NCBI GenBank assembly: GCA_951640165.1
Contig: OX621264.1
Location: 4,531,001 to 4,595,000, forward strand
Origin: Pseudoips prasinana
Lineage: Eukaryota > Arthropoda > Insecta > Lepidoptera > Nolidae
Length of the DNA stretch: 64,000 nt
Direction: 5' to 3'
Shown here: positions 1-9,842 of the stretch, one piece after another
Layout of the letters: each line of letters begins with the position of its first letter
Numbering within the stretch: the stretch's first letter is position 1
The notes under the pieces: model-generated
The model's input: only the letters and a program-made list of their open reading frames with translations
The model's database searches: none
Told to the model about the DNA's origin: nothing
Position numbers and translations under genes: made by a program

Positions 1-166
1 TATGAGAGTGAATTTTTACGATGCGCGCGCATCGTAAAAATTCACTAAAAATAACGTAAAAATAACAGCATGACGTTAGTTCTAGGTGGTATGACAATTG
101 ATAACTATGTTCAAGTTGTATATTAAGAAGTATAACTTCTAACGCGTGTACATAAGTACACACAAG
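1..166 (+). repeat. Family P palindromic MITE-like element, copy 1 (left end outside window)
   Basis: One of four copies in the window (others at 32092, 47863 and 63135). Bases 9-46 are a perfect palindrome centred on GCGCGC. Full copies start with GAAGTTATACTTC and carry the inverse, GAAGTATAACTTC, near the right end. The right end is always a hairpin around GTACATAAGTAC followed by ACACAAG and a T run. There is no coding potential. The superfamily is not recognised. Confidence 0.75.
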
Positions 167-193
167 TTTTTTTTATTGCATTGTGAATTTAAT

Positions 194-633
194 TTAGATT
201 TTCACTCTTCGAGCTTTTTGTTCTGCAAATAAATCTATGGCCTTGCCATAATTTAACTCGTGTGCAATGCGATTTTCTATCGCTAAGATTTGCAAGACTC
301 GATAGCGATCGATAGCGTTCCCGGCTCATAGAAGATCGCAAATAATTTTTAATACTTTATATTGCAAAAACTTCGCTCACAGCTTGCGGATGTAGAAGGA
401 TGTGTCGAGTAAATTAGCAGGGCCATAAAATATTTGGAAAAACATCCTGCGAATCATGCGCATAGATCTATTACAAGAGATAGAAACCGTTAGCGTGTTC
501 TATATCATCAAATAAAAGCGGAGCTTATTCTTTAAAGACGCCCAGTTCCTGGCTGAATTCAACGGCGCTTAGATTTCGCTCGTATTTTCGAGCCAGTTCT
601 GCTCCGTACTTTTGTAATTCTTCAATCGACATT
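194..633 (-). pseudogene. hAT-superfamily transposase, C-terminal remnant
   Basis: Read on the minus strand, 633-525 gives MSIEELQKYGAELARKYERN, like the region just before the hAT dimerisation domain in insect ZMYM/hAT-type proteins. Further along, shifted frames give STHPSTSASCERSFCNIK, then LRSSMSRERYRSL, then AIENRIAHELNYGKAIDLFAEQKARR and a stop at 194-196. The order 'T-x-P-S-x-AS-x-ERSFS', 'LRSSM', 'ALLxIEN', 'KARR' is the classic C-terminal hAT dimerisation signature. Stops and frameshifts separate the blocks and no catalytic N-terminal part is visible, so this is a dead fragment. Confidence 0.7.
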
Positions 634-762
634 TTCACAGTATTTTTACCACACAGAAATAATATTATAATATTTGGACATTCCTTGGGTAATAATTGCA
701 CAATAAAAATCAATATTTGGATTGGATCCGGTGGTAGCATTAAAGCGCGACCGTCGTTATTA

Positions 763-1559
763 ACACAAGGTCCGTCATAATAATAATACCTTAATATAGA
801 CAGAACCATTGACAATATGTAGTAAAAATATTAGACTTAAACTAGATAATTAAACATAATCTCTTGACAATAACTTGATACGAGCTAGCTAAGTATCAAT
901 GCTATAATAAAATAAATTTTATAAATGTTTTCATACAATGTGTACCTAAATATCTATGTTACTAGAAATAATAATGTATACAACTATATTACTACAAACA
1001 TGTTCTGACTATTTACAAGCACTTTTTTAAAGTCTACGTGAACAAAAACTTTTTTACTGTTAAATACTTAAATATAATAAATTAAGTACGCACTTAATCA
1101 GTTTTATTATAATTAATTATAAAAAAAATTAAGTAAGTTTGCTTCTTTAATTTTTGATTTATGAAATGCCCTACATGTAATCACTTCAAATTACTTATAT
1201 TGAATTAAAAGTATAGCTCGAGCTTAAGGCGCCGTTAGTCGGTTTCTTTTTTTTTTCTTTTTTTTATTCACGTAGACTTTAAAAAACCGCTTGTAAATAG
1301 TCAGAACATGTTTGTAGTATTATAGTTATATACATAATTATTTCTAGTAACATAGATATTTAGGTACACATTGTATTGATTGTATTAAAACATTTATAAA
1401 ATTTATTTTATAACAGCAATGATATTTAGCTAGCTCGTATCAAGTTATTGTCAAGATTATGTTTAAGTTTAATTATCTAGTTTAAGTCTAATATTTTTAA
1501 TACATATTGTCAATGGTTCTGTCTATATTAAGGTGTTATTATTATGACGGACCTTGTGT
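763..1559. repeat. Large inverted repeat (arms 763-1042 and 1267-1559)
   Basis: The left arm runs from ACACAAGGTCCGTCATAAT to AGTCTACGTGAA. The right arm is its reverse complement, from TTCACGTAGACT to ATTATGACGGACCTTGTGT. The arms are about 280 bp, clearly diverged, and separated by about 220 bp of AT-rich spacer. Single arms of the same family occur at 62088-62596 (plus) and 63680-63880 (minus). No ORF is present. It is either a fold-back element or two copies inserted head to head. Confidence 0.75.
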
Positions 1560-1813
1560 CTTGGTTCTTTTAATTGAGCCCCCATAATATAAAAAGTCGT
1601 TCTACGTTTGCGTTCTGGGTTGTAATTCCAAATATTTATTGAGAATTATGCATTAACTCTGGTAATTGTGAGTAAGCCATTGTCTTGAAAAGAGCAGAGA
1701 AATTTCATCGAATAATTTCACATAATCGATGTTTCGGTACTCCTTTTCCATTCAGATAATGAATTGATAAAGCAATCTGGTCAAAGTCAAAGTTGCGCAG
1801 TGCTTCTTGGTGC

Positions 1814-2389
1814 TGGTTTTTTATTTTTTTCCCGGGGACATTGATGTCCATTACATGGATGCCCTCCTCCTTGGGGGGAGGGGTCTGTCAGACTCCTACT
1901 GACTAAAAACCACTCCGGTGTTCCATCTCACATCTGCGCCGGGGGTCACGGGACCTTACGATATTCCGCAACCCCCTGCTGGTGCTGCCCGTCCCCAAGG
2001 GGCTCCTCAGATCAGCGGGGAGAGTCAGGTTTTAAACTCCCCTCGCGACGTCTAACAGGGGCGCGAGGTGTTCGACGCCGTCTCAGGTCCGGCTTGGTGG
2101 GGGGCGACGGACGCCCCCGAGTGGACCCATTTAGGAGGCTGGAAGAGGGCGCTGTACGCCCTCCGCCGACGCCCGGTGCGTCAGTTGTGGGCAGGGTGAG
2201 AAGATGTGATCTCCCTCTCCCTTTCCACTGCCTCCTTCCGCGAGATGACCGTCTCACAAAAGGAAACCACCGCGTCCCAGGACTCCTCGTTGCCAACCAT
2301 CGAATTCACGACGGCCGGCTTGCGACAGGTCACTGCCTACTCCAGAAATGAGGACACGGCGCGCACTCTGCCAGCGTATACAGCGCCGT
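1814..2389 (-). mobile_element. R1-clade LINE, 5'-truncated 3' end
   Basis: A GC-rich island in AT-rich DNA. On the minus strand it encodes, across frameshifts, LYTLAECAPCP and then PAVVNSMVGNEESWDAVVSF and CETVISRKEAVERER, matching the end of R1-clade ORF2 (zinc-knuckle region, then 'FCE-x-V-x-x-KE-x-x-ER'). A 3' UTR and an A-rich tail follow at its left edge. It is flanked by a perfect 14-bp target-site duplication, GTGCTTCTTGGTGC, at 1800-1813 and 2390-2403. The copy is dead and truncated. Related fragments are at 22793 and 49105. Confidence 0.85.
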
Positions 2390-2403
2390 GTGCTTCTTGG
2401 TGC

Positions 2404-3412
2404 CGCTGCCCTAACCGCCTCGATTGCAATGTGCAACGAGTGAGCGCAGTGTATAAAAACGATAAAATTACGACCTTTTTAATTTGTTAAGTTTGATAGA
2501 AATGACTTCAACCATTTTGGGCTAACCGGTGAACAGCTGTATTGGGAAAAAAGAAATTCATAAATAATTTAGTAATAATATTTAGTAAACATTGGTTTCT
2601 TTTGGGAGTGTCAAACTAAATGATATTAAAAACGAATAAAAAAGATTTTTAATTGACTATTGGTTGTGTATGGTGACAGTTGCTTTGCTGTGCAACATGC
2701 GGTATGCATTGAGTAAGGGTTGCCAAAATAAAAACTCAAAAAAATAACATCGATATTCGATGTTTCAATTCGATAGCTTCAAAACATTAAAATGTTTGAT
2801 GGAAGACCGAGCTTTATCTAGCCGTTGTGGAATATTCATCATTAGCATCATCATCATCTTAACCTCACACAAATAATAAAATATATTTTATGTAGAACAA
2901 CATTTTTTTTTTTGAAGTGTTAAAAATCATCAGCAATCATTGCCTACGCAACGTAGAACAAACGAAGAAAGTTTTTATCGAGAAAAAATTTAATAAACGT
3001 AACAATAATAATAATCGTCGTATTTGGTATTTCGTCTTCGTTCATTTGAGTTTTGTCCGTCATGGTAGCGAGTATTATTAACGCGTGCTTTTCTTGAAGA
3101 TTCTAATTAGAATGCAACATGGGCCATAACCAAAATAATTACGCAAAGCAAAACAGCTCAGCATAATATACAAAAATAAAACGCAAAGCAAAACAGCTCA
3201 GCATAATATAATATACGATTTGAAATCGATTCCTATGGAATCGATTTCAAGTCGACTGATTCCTAGTGCAGAGAACTAACTGGCAACCCCGATCCAGAAT
3301 CGATTGGTGATCGATTGTCAATGTCAGTGTCATTCGCTCTGTGTTCGTGCTCTTGTTCGTTTGTGAATATTATTTCGACTTTGGATATTTTTGACAACTT
3401 ACGCTTTTAAAA
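2404..3412. other. AT-rich spacer with short repeats
   Basis: No gene is seen. It holds a 30-bp exact direct repeat (ACGCAAAGCAAAACAGCTCA...) at 3141-3170 and 3181-3210. A palindrome at about 3220-3254 has TGAAATCGATTCC and its inverse around TAT. The last part (3300-3412) may be the 5' leader of the element that follows. Confidence 0.5.
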
Positions 3413-4190
3413 ATGGATTCTGATGATTTTTTACCTAACGATCCCGGCTCACTCTTGGACTCAGAACCCGCTTTAAACGTTTACCCTGGCATTTCTTCGG
3501 ATAATGAACCCGTTTTACATGACGACCCGCGCATGAATATGGACTTCCCGATTTTGCCTAGTGAATCTATGCATTGTATGTAGGTACCTATAAATGTTCC
3601 ACCAAAGGGTAGATAGACCAGATGCAGGACAAATTGTAAATCTGGTAAATGAAAAATTGCACACAAATAATATATTAGCTGATTATGTAATTGAAAATAA
3701 TTTAAATCGAAGACGGACACAATTCTCCAACTTAAACGCTACTATTGAAGTTGTTGAGTTTCCTAGATTAATATTTGATGAACTTGTGTTATTAGCATGT
3801 GGAACATATCAGATTAAACAGGCAAAGTCTTATTATGGGGAGCATATAAGAAATGATGGTTCCTATACTATTGAAGTGTGCATTGATAGAGCCAGTAAGC
3901 TTTTACAAGGATTTCCTTCGGTCGAGAATTGCACATTATTGCGAGGGAAAATACAAAGCCGACATATAGGCCGTAAAATATATTTTGTATATATATTATA
4001 TGAAGATAATAATCAAGGCATACAAGCTATTAAGCGTTATTGCTGCAATTGCATAGTCGGCCGAAGAACTGTAGGTTGCTGCGCTCACATCATGTCTGTG
4101 ATATGGTATTTAAGCTGGGCCAGGTATGAAAATATAACTCCACCGGCCCAGTCTTTAGACCATGTTTTATTAACTTACAAAAATGAATAA
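3413..4190 (+). pseudogene. Remnant of a DDE_Tnp_4/SWIM-type transposon protein, internally deleted
   Basis: Two pieces lie together. Bases 3413-3583 form an acidic 56-codon ORF beginning MDSDDFLPNDPG with a good AAAATGG start. Bases 3594-4190 encode a 198-residue C-terminal part. The latter contains FHQRVDRPDAGQIVNLVNEK, a mid part YQIKQAKSYYGEH, and a SWIM-type zinc motif CCNC...GCCAHIMSVIWYLSWARY near residues 150-177. This layout is known from uncharacterised insect and cnidarian proteins that pair a DDE_Tnp_4 nuclease with a SWIM finger. Here the nuclease core is missing, and the N-terminal piece runs into the C-terminal piece in another frame, so an internal deletion is likely. The link to PIF/Harbinger- or ISL2EU-like elements is inferred; terminal repeats were not found. 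Confidence 0.6.
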
Positions 4191-4560
4191 TTTTACAAAT
4201 AAATTGATTAATTTTAAAGTTTTGAAGTTTTATTTTTTATTATCATATTAAACAATTTGATACAAAACTTCCTACATATATGTTTTCTATGTACTGTAAG
4301 CCACTCAATAAAATAAAAAATAGTGCAATATTTTTATGTTCATGTTCAAGCCCAAACGCCATACAAAGTGGTTGATGTCCTTTCTCAAACTAAAAAATCT
4401 CAGGATTTTCGAATGGAAATTTCATCCCCTCAGGTAACCCTAAGCGGGTGCGTATTTTGTACATATTCTGTGTTCAAAGTTAATTAAATGATGAATTGTC
4501 CATTCGTCTGTCAAGGCTGAACTTGCCGCCCGGGGCATGGGCCCCGGCTTGCCTCCCCCA

Positions 4561-6655
4561 ATTTATTTATTTTTATTTATTTTAAACTTTATGCACAACG
4601 ATGTTCAAAGGCGGACTTAATGCCGAAGGCATTCTCTGCCAGTCAACCTTGGGGTGATGCAGAGATTACATGGTAAGTGCACTAAGAGCTTAAAGAGTAA
4701 AAATGTAGATACTTCATACAATTACATAAAATACACAATACCTACTTATATTAGAATATACTAATATATATCCATATATATTATACATAATATACATATA
4801 AATAATACAAATAAATAAAATAATACTAATGTGATGATTCTGCCAATAACTTTTTGGTTATATGCTCCCGAGTTTTCTTTTTGAAAGAATAACGACTTTT
4901 AGCCATTCTGATTTCTGGTGGAAGAGCATTCCAGAGGAGAATGGATTGTATAAGAAAAGAAGAGTGGATGAAATCAGAGCGGTGTGAAGGACAGTGTAGG
5001 ATGCGGTTATGAGAAGAACGCAGATTTTTATTGTGTTTTAAATGAAAGTATTGAAATTGATAAGTTAGATATGAAGGAGAAGAAACGGAATCTAGTAAAC
5101 TGTATAGAGTAGTCAGAGCACGTAAGTTTCTGCGCTGGCGAATTGGTAACCATTTTAATTGCGCGCGGTAAGATGACACATTATCGTATTTTCGTAAATT
5201 GAAGATGAACCGAATGCAGTTATTTAGAAGTCGGTCGACCTTATTGAGGTGATCTGCATTCAGGTCAAAGTAGCACCCATCACCATAGTCAATTTTAGGA
5301 AGGATTAAGGACTGCACGAGCATTACTTTAGTTTTAGATGGAAGGAAGTTTTTGAGACGATAGAGACTCCGCAGAATGTATGTGACACTCTGGCTGACAG
5401 CAGCAATCTGGTTCATCCAGCTAAGAGTCGTATCAATCTGTAACCCAAGATTCTTTACACATTAGCTGAATGGAATGGCGGATTGATCAAACATGATGCG
5501 TGGCATTTGATCTAAATCTATTCATCAAACGCGAGCTTCCTACAATGATGGCTTGGCATTTGTCAGGGTTGACTGTGAGGCCAAACCTATCAGACCAACT
5601 TTTGATTAAGTCTAAGTCCCTATTGACCTTCCCAATGACTTCAGGCAAACTATCTGTACCCCCCTGAGCATAAAGTTGAAGGTCATCATCGGCATAAAGA
5701 TGATACGCACTCTGAAGATCATAAGTTAAAAGGTTTATAACTTCGATCAATTATTGATCGAAGGTTTATAAAGACAGAAAATAAAAGAGGAGAAAGAATA
5801 CCGCCTTGTGGAACGCCGGTGTCGAGGCTTTTCCAGTTTGATGAAGTCTCTCCGACACGTACTGACTGTTGACGTTCTAGAAGATATGAGAAAAACCATT
5901 CCAGCGCTTCGTCTGAGATCATAAGATGGGAAAGGATGGATAGTAGGATATCGTGACAGACGGTATTAAATGCGTTGGAAAAGTCCACCAAAACCATGAC
6001 CGTGACTTTGGTTTCCTCCATGCCTGCTCTAATATCGCCAGTCACTTAGGAGTGCAGTGGTCGTACTATGCCCTGGTCGGAAACCAGATTGCAGCATACT
6101 TATTAAGTTGTTAGTGACTACAAAACTGGAAAGCTGTTTGTGGACACAGGATTCTAGTATTTTAGAAAGAAAAGGAAGTATGGAAATTGGCCGGTAGTGC
6201 GTAGGAAGTGAAGGATTAGAAACTTTAGGAAGGGGAAGGACATAGGCTTTACGCCATAAGGACGGGAATGATCGACATTCAAGGGAATGGTTAATAATAT
6301 GGGAAATGACAGGAAGCAGTTGGTCTAAAATTGAGGTGATCATTTTTCGGCTGATACAATCACAACCTACTGCATTGGATTTGATAGAAAGGATTATCTT
6401 TTTGATCTCATTTGAATCGACTGGAGAGAAAGAAAAAGGGTTTATATTAGGACGCGCTAGACCATTTACAAAGGCAATAGTTTGAGATTTGGTCAGATGA
6501 TCAATGGACGAAGTAGTGGAGAAATGATTATTAAGATCATCCAATCCAACAGAGGTGGGAAGGTCTACATGTTGCAGCTTGCGATTGTGAACTATCGAAA
6601 GATTGTGAACCGTAACATCGGTACTACTTCTTCTTCTTCTTTTTATAAATGGCAA
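4561..6655 (-). mobile_element. CR1/Zenon-like LINE, 5'-truncated
   Basis: The element runs from the reverse-transcriptase N-terminal part at the right to a 3' tail at the left. The tail, read on the minus strand, contains GGTTGACTGGCAGAGAATGC and GGCATTAAGTCCGCC and ends in an AT-rich simple repeat, as in lepidopteran CR1-group LINEs. No endonuclease domain is present. Some 80 bp separate it from the gypsy LTR at 6737. Confidence 0.8.
4826..6655 (-). pseudogene. CR1-like LINE reverse transcriptase, broken into four reading frames
   Basis: In order on the minus strand: 6655-6029 carries the RT thumb/palm start (YVLPLPKVSNPSLPTHYRPI, SGFRPGHSTTTALL). Bases 6045-5719 carry VLVDFSNAFNTVCHDILL and the GVPQGGILSPLLFSVFIN block. 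Bases 5750-5487 carry the catalytic box, read as LYADDDLQLYAQ, with one aspartate more than the usual YADD. Bases 5416-4826 carry the C-terminal domain (LPKIDYGD, WNALPPEIR, YSFKKKTREHI). Short overlaps between frames suggest single-base indels rather than large losses. The protein copies LINE RNA at the nicked target; this copy cannot make it whole. Confidence 0.85.
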
Positions 6656-6736
6656 TTAGTGCCGATGTCGACAATTCTGCCAATGTCAGATTGTGAAATG
6701 GGAAAACGTGAAATAATTTAATTCAATTTTAACGAC

Positions 6737-6891
6737 TGAGGTGTAGTAATATGTATGTGTGTATCTTAGTATCTATCTAGTAGTATGTGTGTGTAATAGA
6801 TCTAATATAAAACTATGTTATTCATTCCTAAGGAGAGTAATAAATCATAATTAATCGAATGCAGTTGTTTCAATAACACTAAATCCCCTCA
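6737..6891 (+). repeat. 5' LTR of the gypsy element
   Basis: Begins TGAGGTGTAG and ends AAATCCCCTCA. It contains AATAAA-like and AT-rich stretches expected of a promoter/polyadenylation unit. By eye it is identical to the 3' LTR. Confidence 0.95.
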
Positions 6892-6905
6892 TGGCGACCC
6901 GTGCC
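6892..6905 (+). promoter_or_regulatory. Primer-binding site (tRNA-Arg type)
   Basis: TGGCGACCCGTGCC begins at the first base after the LTR. It resembles the TGGCGACCGTGAC primer site used by the mdg1/412 group of Ty3/gypsy elements, which pairs with the 3' end of tRNA-Arg. The match is imperfect after position 9. Confidence 0.6.
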
Positions 6906-7103
6906 ATATTTGGGGCTCGCGACGCGAATACGGTATCGGTATAGTGTTACGGCTCCAAATGAATCGAACAATGAATCAAGAAAGTGAAGTTAATTTCGGA
7001 TGCGGCATGTAAAATAAGTGTAAACTATGAACAGTATATATTATATATTTTATTTAACATATATTTTTGTTAAATAGTGCGCGAATTAAAATCATCGTAT
7101 AAA

Positions 7104-7415
7104 ATGTGCCGTTCAAACTATGAAAAAGAGCAGATATTTTTGAACCAGAATGCTGCGGGTTCAAACAATGCAGATGTGGAGCAGTTTAAGCTGCATATGT
7201 CAAGTATCAGCATTGTCCTCATAATCATCGCTACTCTGTTGGGTCTTGGTGCATTATACTTCGTATGGAAACAGTATAGGAAATGCCACCATACTTGGAT
7301 CAGAGACCAAATAATGCAGAATAATTTTCGGCGATCATTTAACCGGTCCAGAGATGTACGTGGAGAGGAGCGCGAGCGCGACCTACGTATCCCGATGAGA
7401 GACATACCTAAGTAA
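7104..7415 (+). CDS. Small single-pass membrane protein encoded in the gypsy leader, upstream of gag
   Basis: The first ATG in an open frame at 7104 gives 103 residues starting MCRSNYEKEQ. After a polar stretch of about 35 residues there is one strong hydrophobic segment, ISIVLIIIATLLGLGALYFV (about residues 35-55). A basic tail follows (KQYRKCHHTW, NNFRRSFNRSRD, GEERERDLR), predicting N-out/C-in topology by the positive-inside rule. It lies between the 5' LTR and gag, 325 bp before the gag ATG and in a different frame. It has no signal peptide or recognisable domain. It is not a shadow of another ORF. Conservation in related elements is unknown, so function is not assigned. It could be a chance ORF, but the sharp membrane segment next to a basic tail argues against that. 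Confidence 0.6.
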   Translation: MCRSNYEKEQIFLNQNAAGSNNADVEQFKLHMSSISIVLIIIATLLGLGALYFVWKQYRKCHHTWIRDQIMQNNFRRSFNRSRDVRGEERERDLRIPMRDIPK

Positions 7416-7740
7416 ATAGTATTTCGTGCGGCAGCCAAAATTAGTTGAATTAAGTGCGTCAAATTACTATAAAAGTGCGATAAAGTGCGGTTTAATGTAT
7501 AGTATTAATGCGTCATTTTTTATTTTAAAATTAACCTCAAGAATAATGGACATCCAAATAATTATTCTATAGACTCTAAGTTTAAAGTAATACCAAATCA
7601 ATTTATTGTAATTGCTCATTAATCGTCTCAATGTATCGTGGATCGACTTACACTCTACAACACCTACTACGGTAACTCACTGTGACTTAGTGAGATTGTG
7701 GTATGTATTCTTTAAGTAATTATGTATTTATTGTAAGGTA

Positions 7741-9043
7741 ATGGAAGATGATTTACTTGAATGTTTAAAAGAACTTAAGAGTATAAGAAAATATTTAATT
7801 AAGAAAGGAAAATTAAGATTTAAAGGAAATGTTATTAAAAATAGATTAGAAGAGACTAAGGAAATTTATAATAGAAGTCAGGAAATAATTCAATTTTTGT
7901 CTTCAGAACAAGGCTCAAAATCAAAAATTTTGGAATCTTTAATTTTAATACAAAATGGGATAAAATCTTATTATTTACAAATTATTGATTTATGTTCCGA
8001 AAATAAAGTAGTTTCTGATATCGACAGTAGTGGAAGTGATTTTTGTGAAACTAGCTCAAACCCAGATTTAATCATGGAGTTCGATTTAAAAACGGCCTGT
8101 AGTTTGATTCCGATTATGAACAGTAATGAAAGTAACATCAAAAGTATCATTGACTCGGTAGAAATGTATGCCGATATGTTATCGGAATCGGGAAAATTAT
8201 TACTGATTAAATTCGTTTTAAAAAGTAGACTGTCCGAAAATGCAAAATTACGCATGTGTGATGATTACAAGTCGGTAACAGAGTTGATTAAGCAATTAAA
8301 AGACACTTTATTACCTAAAAAATCGTTCACTGCTATACAATCACGGTTACAGAGTACAACTCAGGTTTGGCGTACAATAGATCAGTTTGGTACCGAATTA
8401 GAAAAACTATTCACCAATTTAACCATAGCTCAGGCAAATGGCAATTCTGAAAATTATGGTGTATTAAAACCGTTAAATGAGAAAATGGCCATTAAACGAT
8501 TTGCAGATGGGTTAAGTAATTCCCGACTCAGCACAATAATCGCAGCGCGTAATTACGACAGTTTGAAAGACGCGATTCAGGCCGCCAAGGATGAAGAGTT
8601 GACATCGGCATCATCTTCGACGGGTGAAAATGTCATGCAGTTTTCTCATCGTGGACGAGGTAAGTCTCAATTTAATAGTTTCCAGCAAGGCCAATTCTTC
8701 GGTCAACAGTCTCGTGGACAACGAGGACGATATAATTATCGTCAGAATTCAAATAATTTTAATACTTTCAGAAGAGGTAACTTTAGAGGTAATTTTTATC
8801 AATTTTGCCAGAGGAAATTTTCGCGGTAATAATTCATATTATCATGCCCGTACTAATGGTACAAGTTCGTACAATAACACACAGCGAGGACGAGTTCATC
8901 AAACGTCGAGTGAAAATCGATCGAGGTTCGAGAATCGTGGTAAGGGTAATACACATCGAGTGTTTTATTCAAATCAGTCTAGCAATAATGAGTCTGTAAG
9001 TTCCAATACGAATCCAATGCAGTTTTTTCGATCTGAAACATAA
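7741..9043 (+). CDS. gag: Gag (capsid/nucleocapsid) of the gypsy element, frameshifted near its C-terminus
   Basis: The ATG at 7741 opens a frame that runs to 8829 (362 residues). The N-terminal half is helical and charged (MEDDLLECLKELKSIRKYL). The middle, ELEKLFTNLTIAQ and KMAIKRFADGL, resembles the retrotransposon gag capsid region. The C-terminus is an RGG-type RNA-binding tail (RGRGKSQF, RGQRGRYNYR) instead of CCHC zinc knuckles. Around 8790-8815 the RG-rich tail continues in the next frame (ARGNFRGNNSYYHARTNG) to a stop at 9041-9043, so a single-base indel has split it. Intact, it would be about 430 residues, a normal gag length. It packages element RNA in cytoplasmic particles. Confidence 0.85.
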
Positions 9044-9842
9044 CATTTTAGCGCTAAGTGGTAAAGCGAAATTTTTGACTTTGTATAATGGTAATAGAAG
9101 ATACTTTTGGTTGGTTGATACCGGAGCATCATTATCCGTCATAAAGAAAGATGCTGTACCTAGCAACAGTTGCATCATTCGAGACGAAACTATCATAAAT
9201 GGTATTGGGGGTCAGATTCAGTCATCAGGATTTATTAATCTCACATTGACTCATCGTGATGACCAACACTGTGTTGATTTTGATATCAAACTTCATGTAT
9301 TTGATACCATACCTTTAAAGGCGGATGGAATATTAGGTTTAGATTTTCTGTGTCATTACATGACGAATATTAATTTGGAAAGAAATATAATAACGTTTTC
9401 TAAATATGGAATGGAATATTCTTTATTACTTCGTGATACGGTCGATTATTCGAATGAAGTTTTACATATTCCTGCACGGAGTGAATCAATTCACTATTTA
9501 CTTTTAAATAATGCTTTAGCTAATAATGATTGTGTTATCCCTAGCAAGCAGTTGGCAGAAAATGTGTTTTTAGCTGGATGTATTAGTAGAATAAAAAACA
9601 ATAGAGTACCGGTAAAAATTTTAAACAGCAATGAACATAGTATATCTTTACCAATGTTTCAACCAGAGATACATTCAATTCAGGATTATCATATTTGCGA
9701 TTTCAAATCAAATCAAAATAATTTAAAGCGAGCAAAAATATTATTAGATATTTTAAAATTAAATCATTTAAATGTAGAAGAGCGCATTTCTATTCAACAA
9801 TTATGCTCTAAGTATATAAGATGTGTTCTTTTTACCCGGTGA
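9030..9842 (+). CDS. pro: Aspartic protease and linker of the gypsy element
   Basis: The open frame enters around 9030 (DLKHNILALSGKAKF), overlapping the end of gag in another frame. The catalytic motif is LVDTGASLSVIKKD at about 9113-9154, and the second protease motif is ADGILGLDFLCHY. The frame then covers the pre-RT linker and stops at 9840-9842, a few codons into what should be the start of RT. The gag-to-protease change is +1 at TTT TTT CGA (about 9022-9030). This could be programmed slippage on the T run or a simple indel. The protease cleaves the Gag-Pol polyprotein. Confidence 0.85.
   Translation, partial: DLKHNILALSGKAKFLTLYNGNRRYFWLVDTGASLSVIKKDAVPSNSCIIRDETIINGIGGQIQSSGFINLTLTHRDDQHCVDFDIKLHVFDTIPLKADGILGLDFLCHYMTNINLERNIITFSKYGMEYSLLLRDTVDYSNEVLHIPARSESIHYLLLNNALANNDCVIPSKQLAENVFLAGCISRIKNNRVPVKILNSNEHSISLPMFQPEIHSIQDYHICDFKSNQNNLKRAKILLDILKLNHLNVEERISIQQLCSKYIRCVLFTR

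Noticed and set aside
2012..2490. Several open frames of 60-94 residues on both strands
   Set aside because: They fall in the R1 fragment; only the frames with R1 blocks are meaningful.
7118..7462. 114-residue minus-strand frame opposite the gypsy leader ORF
   Set aside because: Shadow of the plus-strand frame; it has no ATG-led domain of its own.
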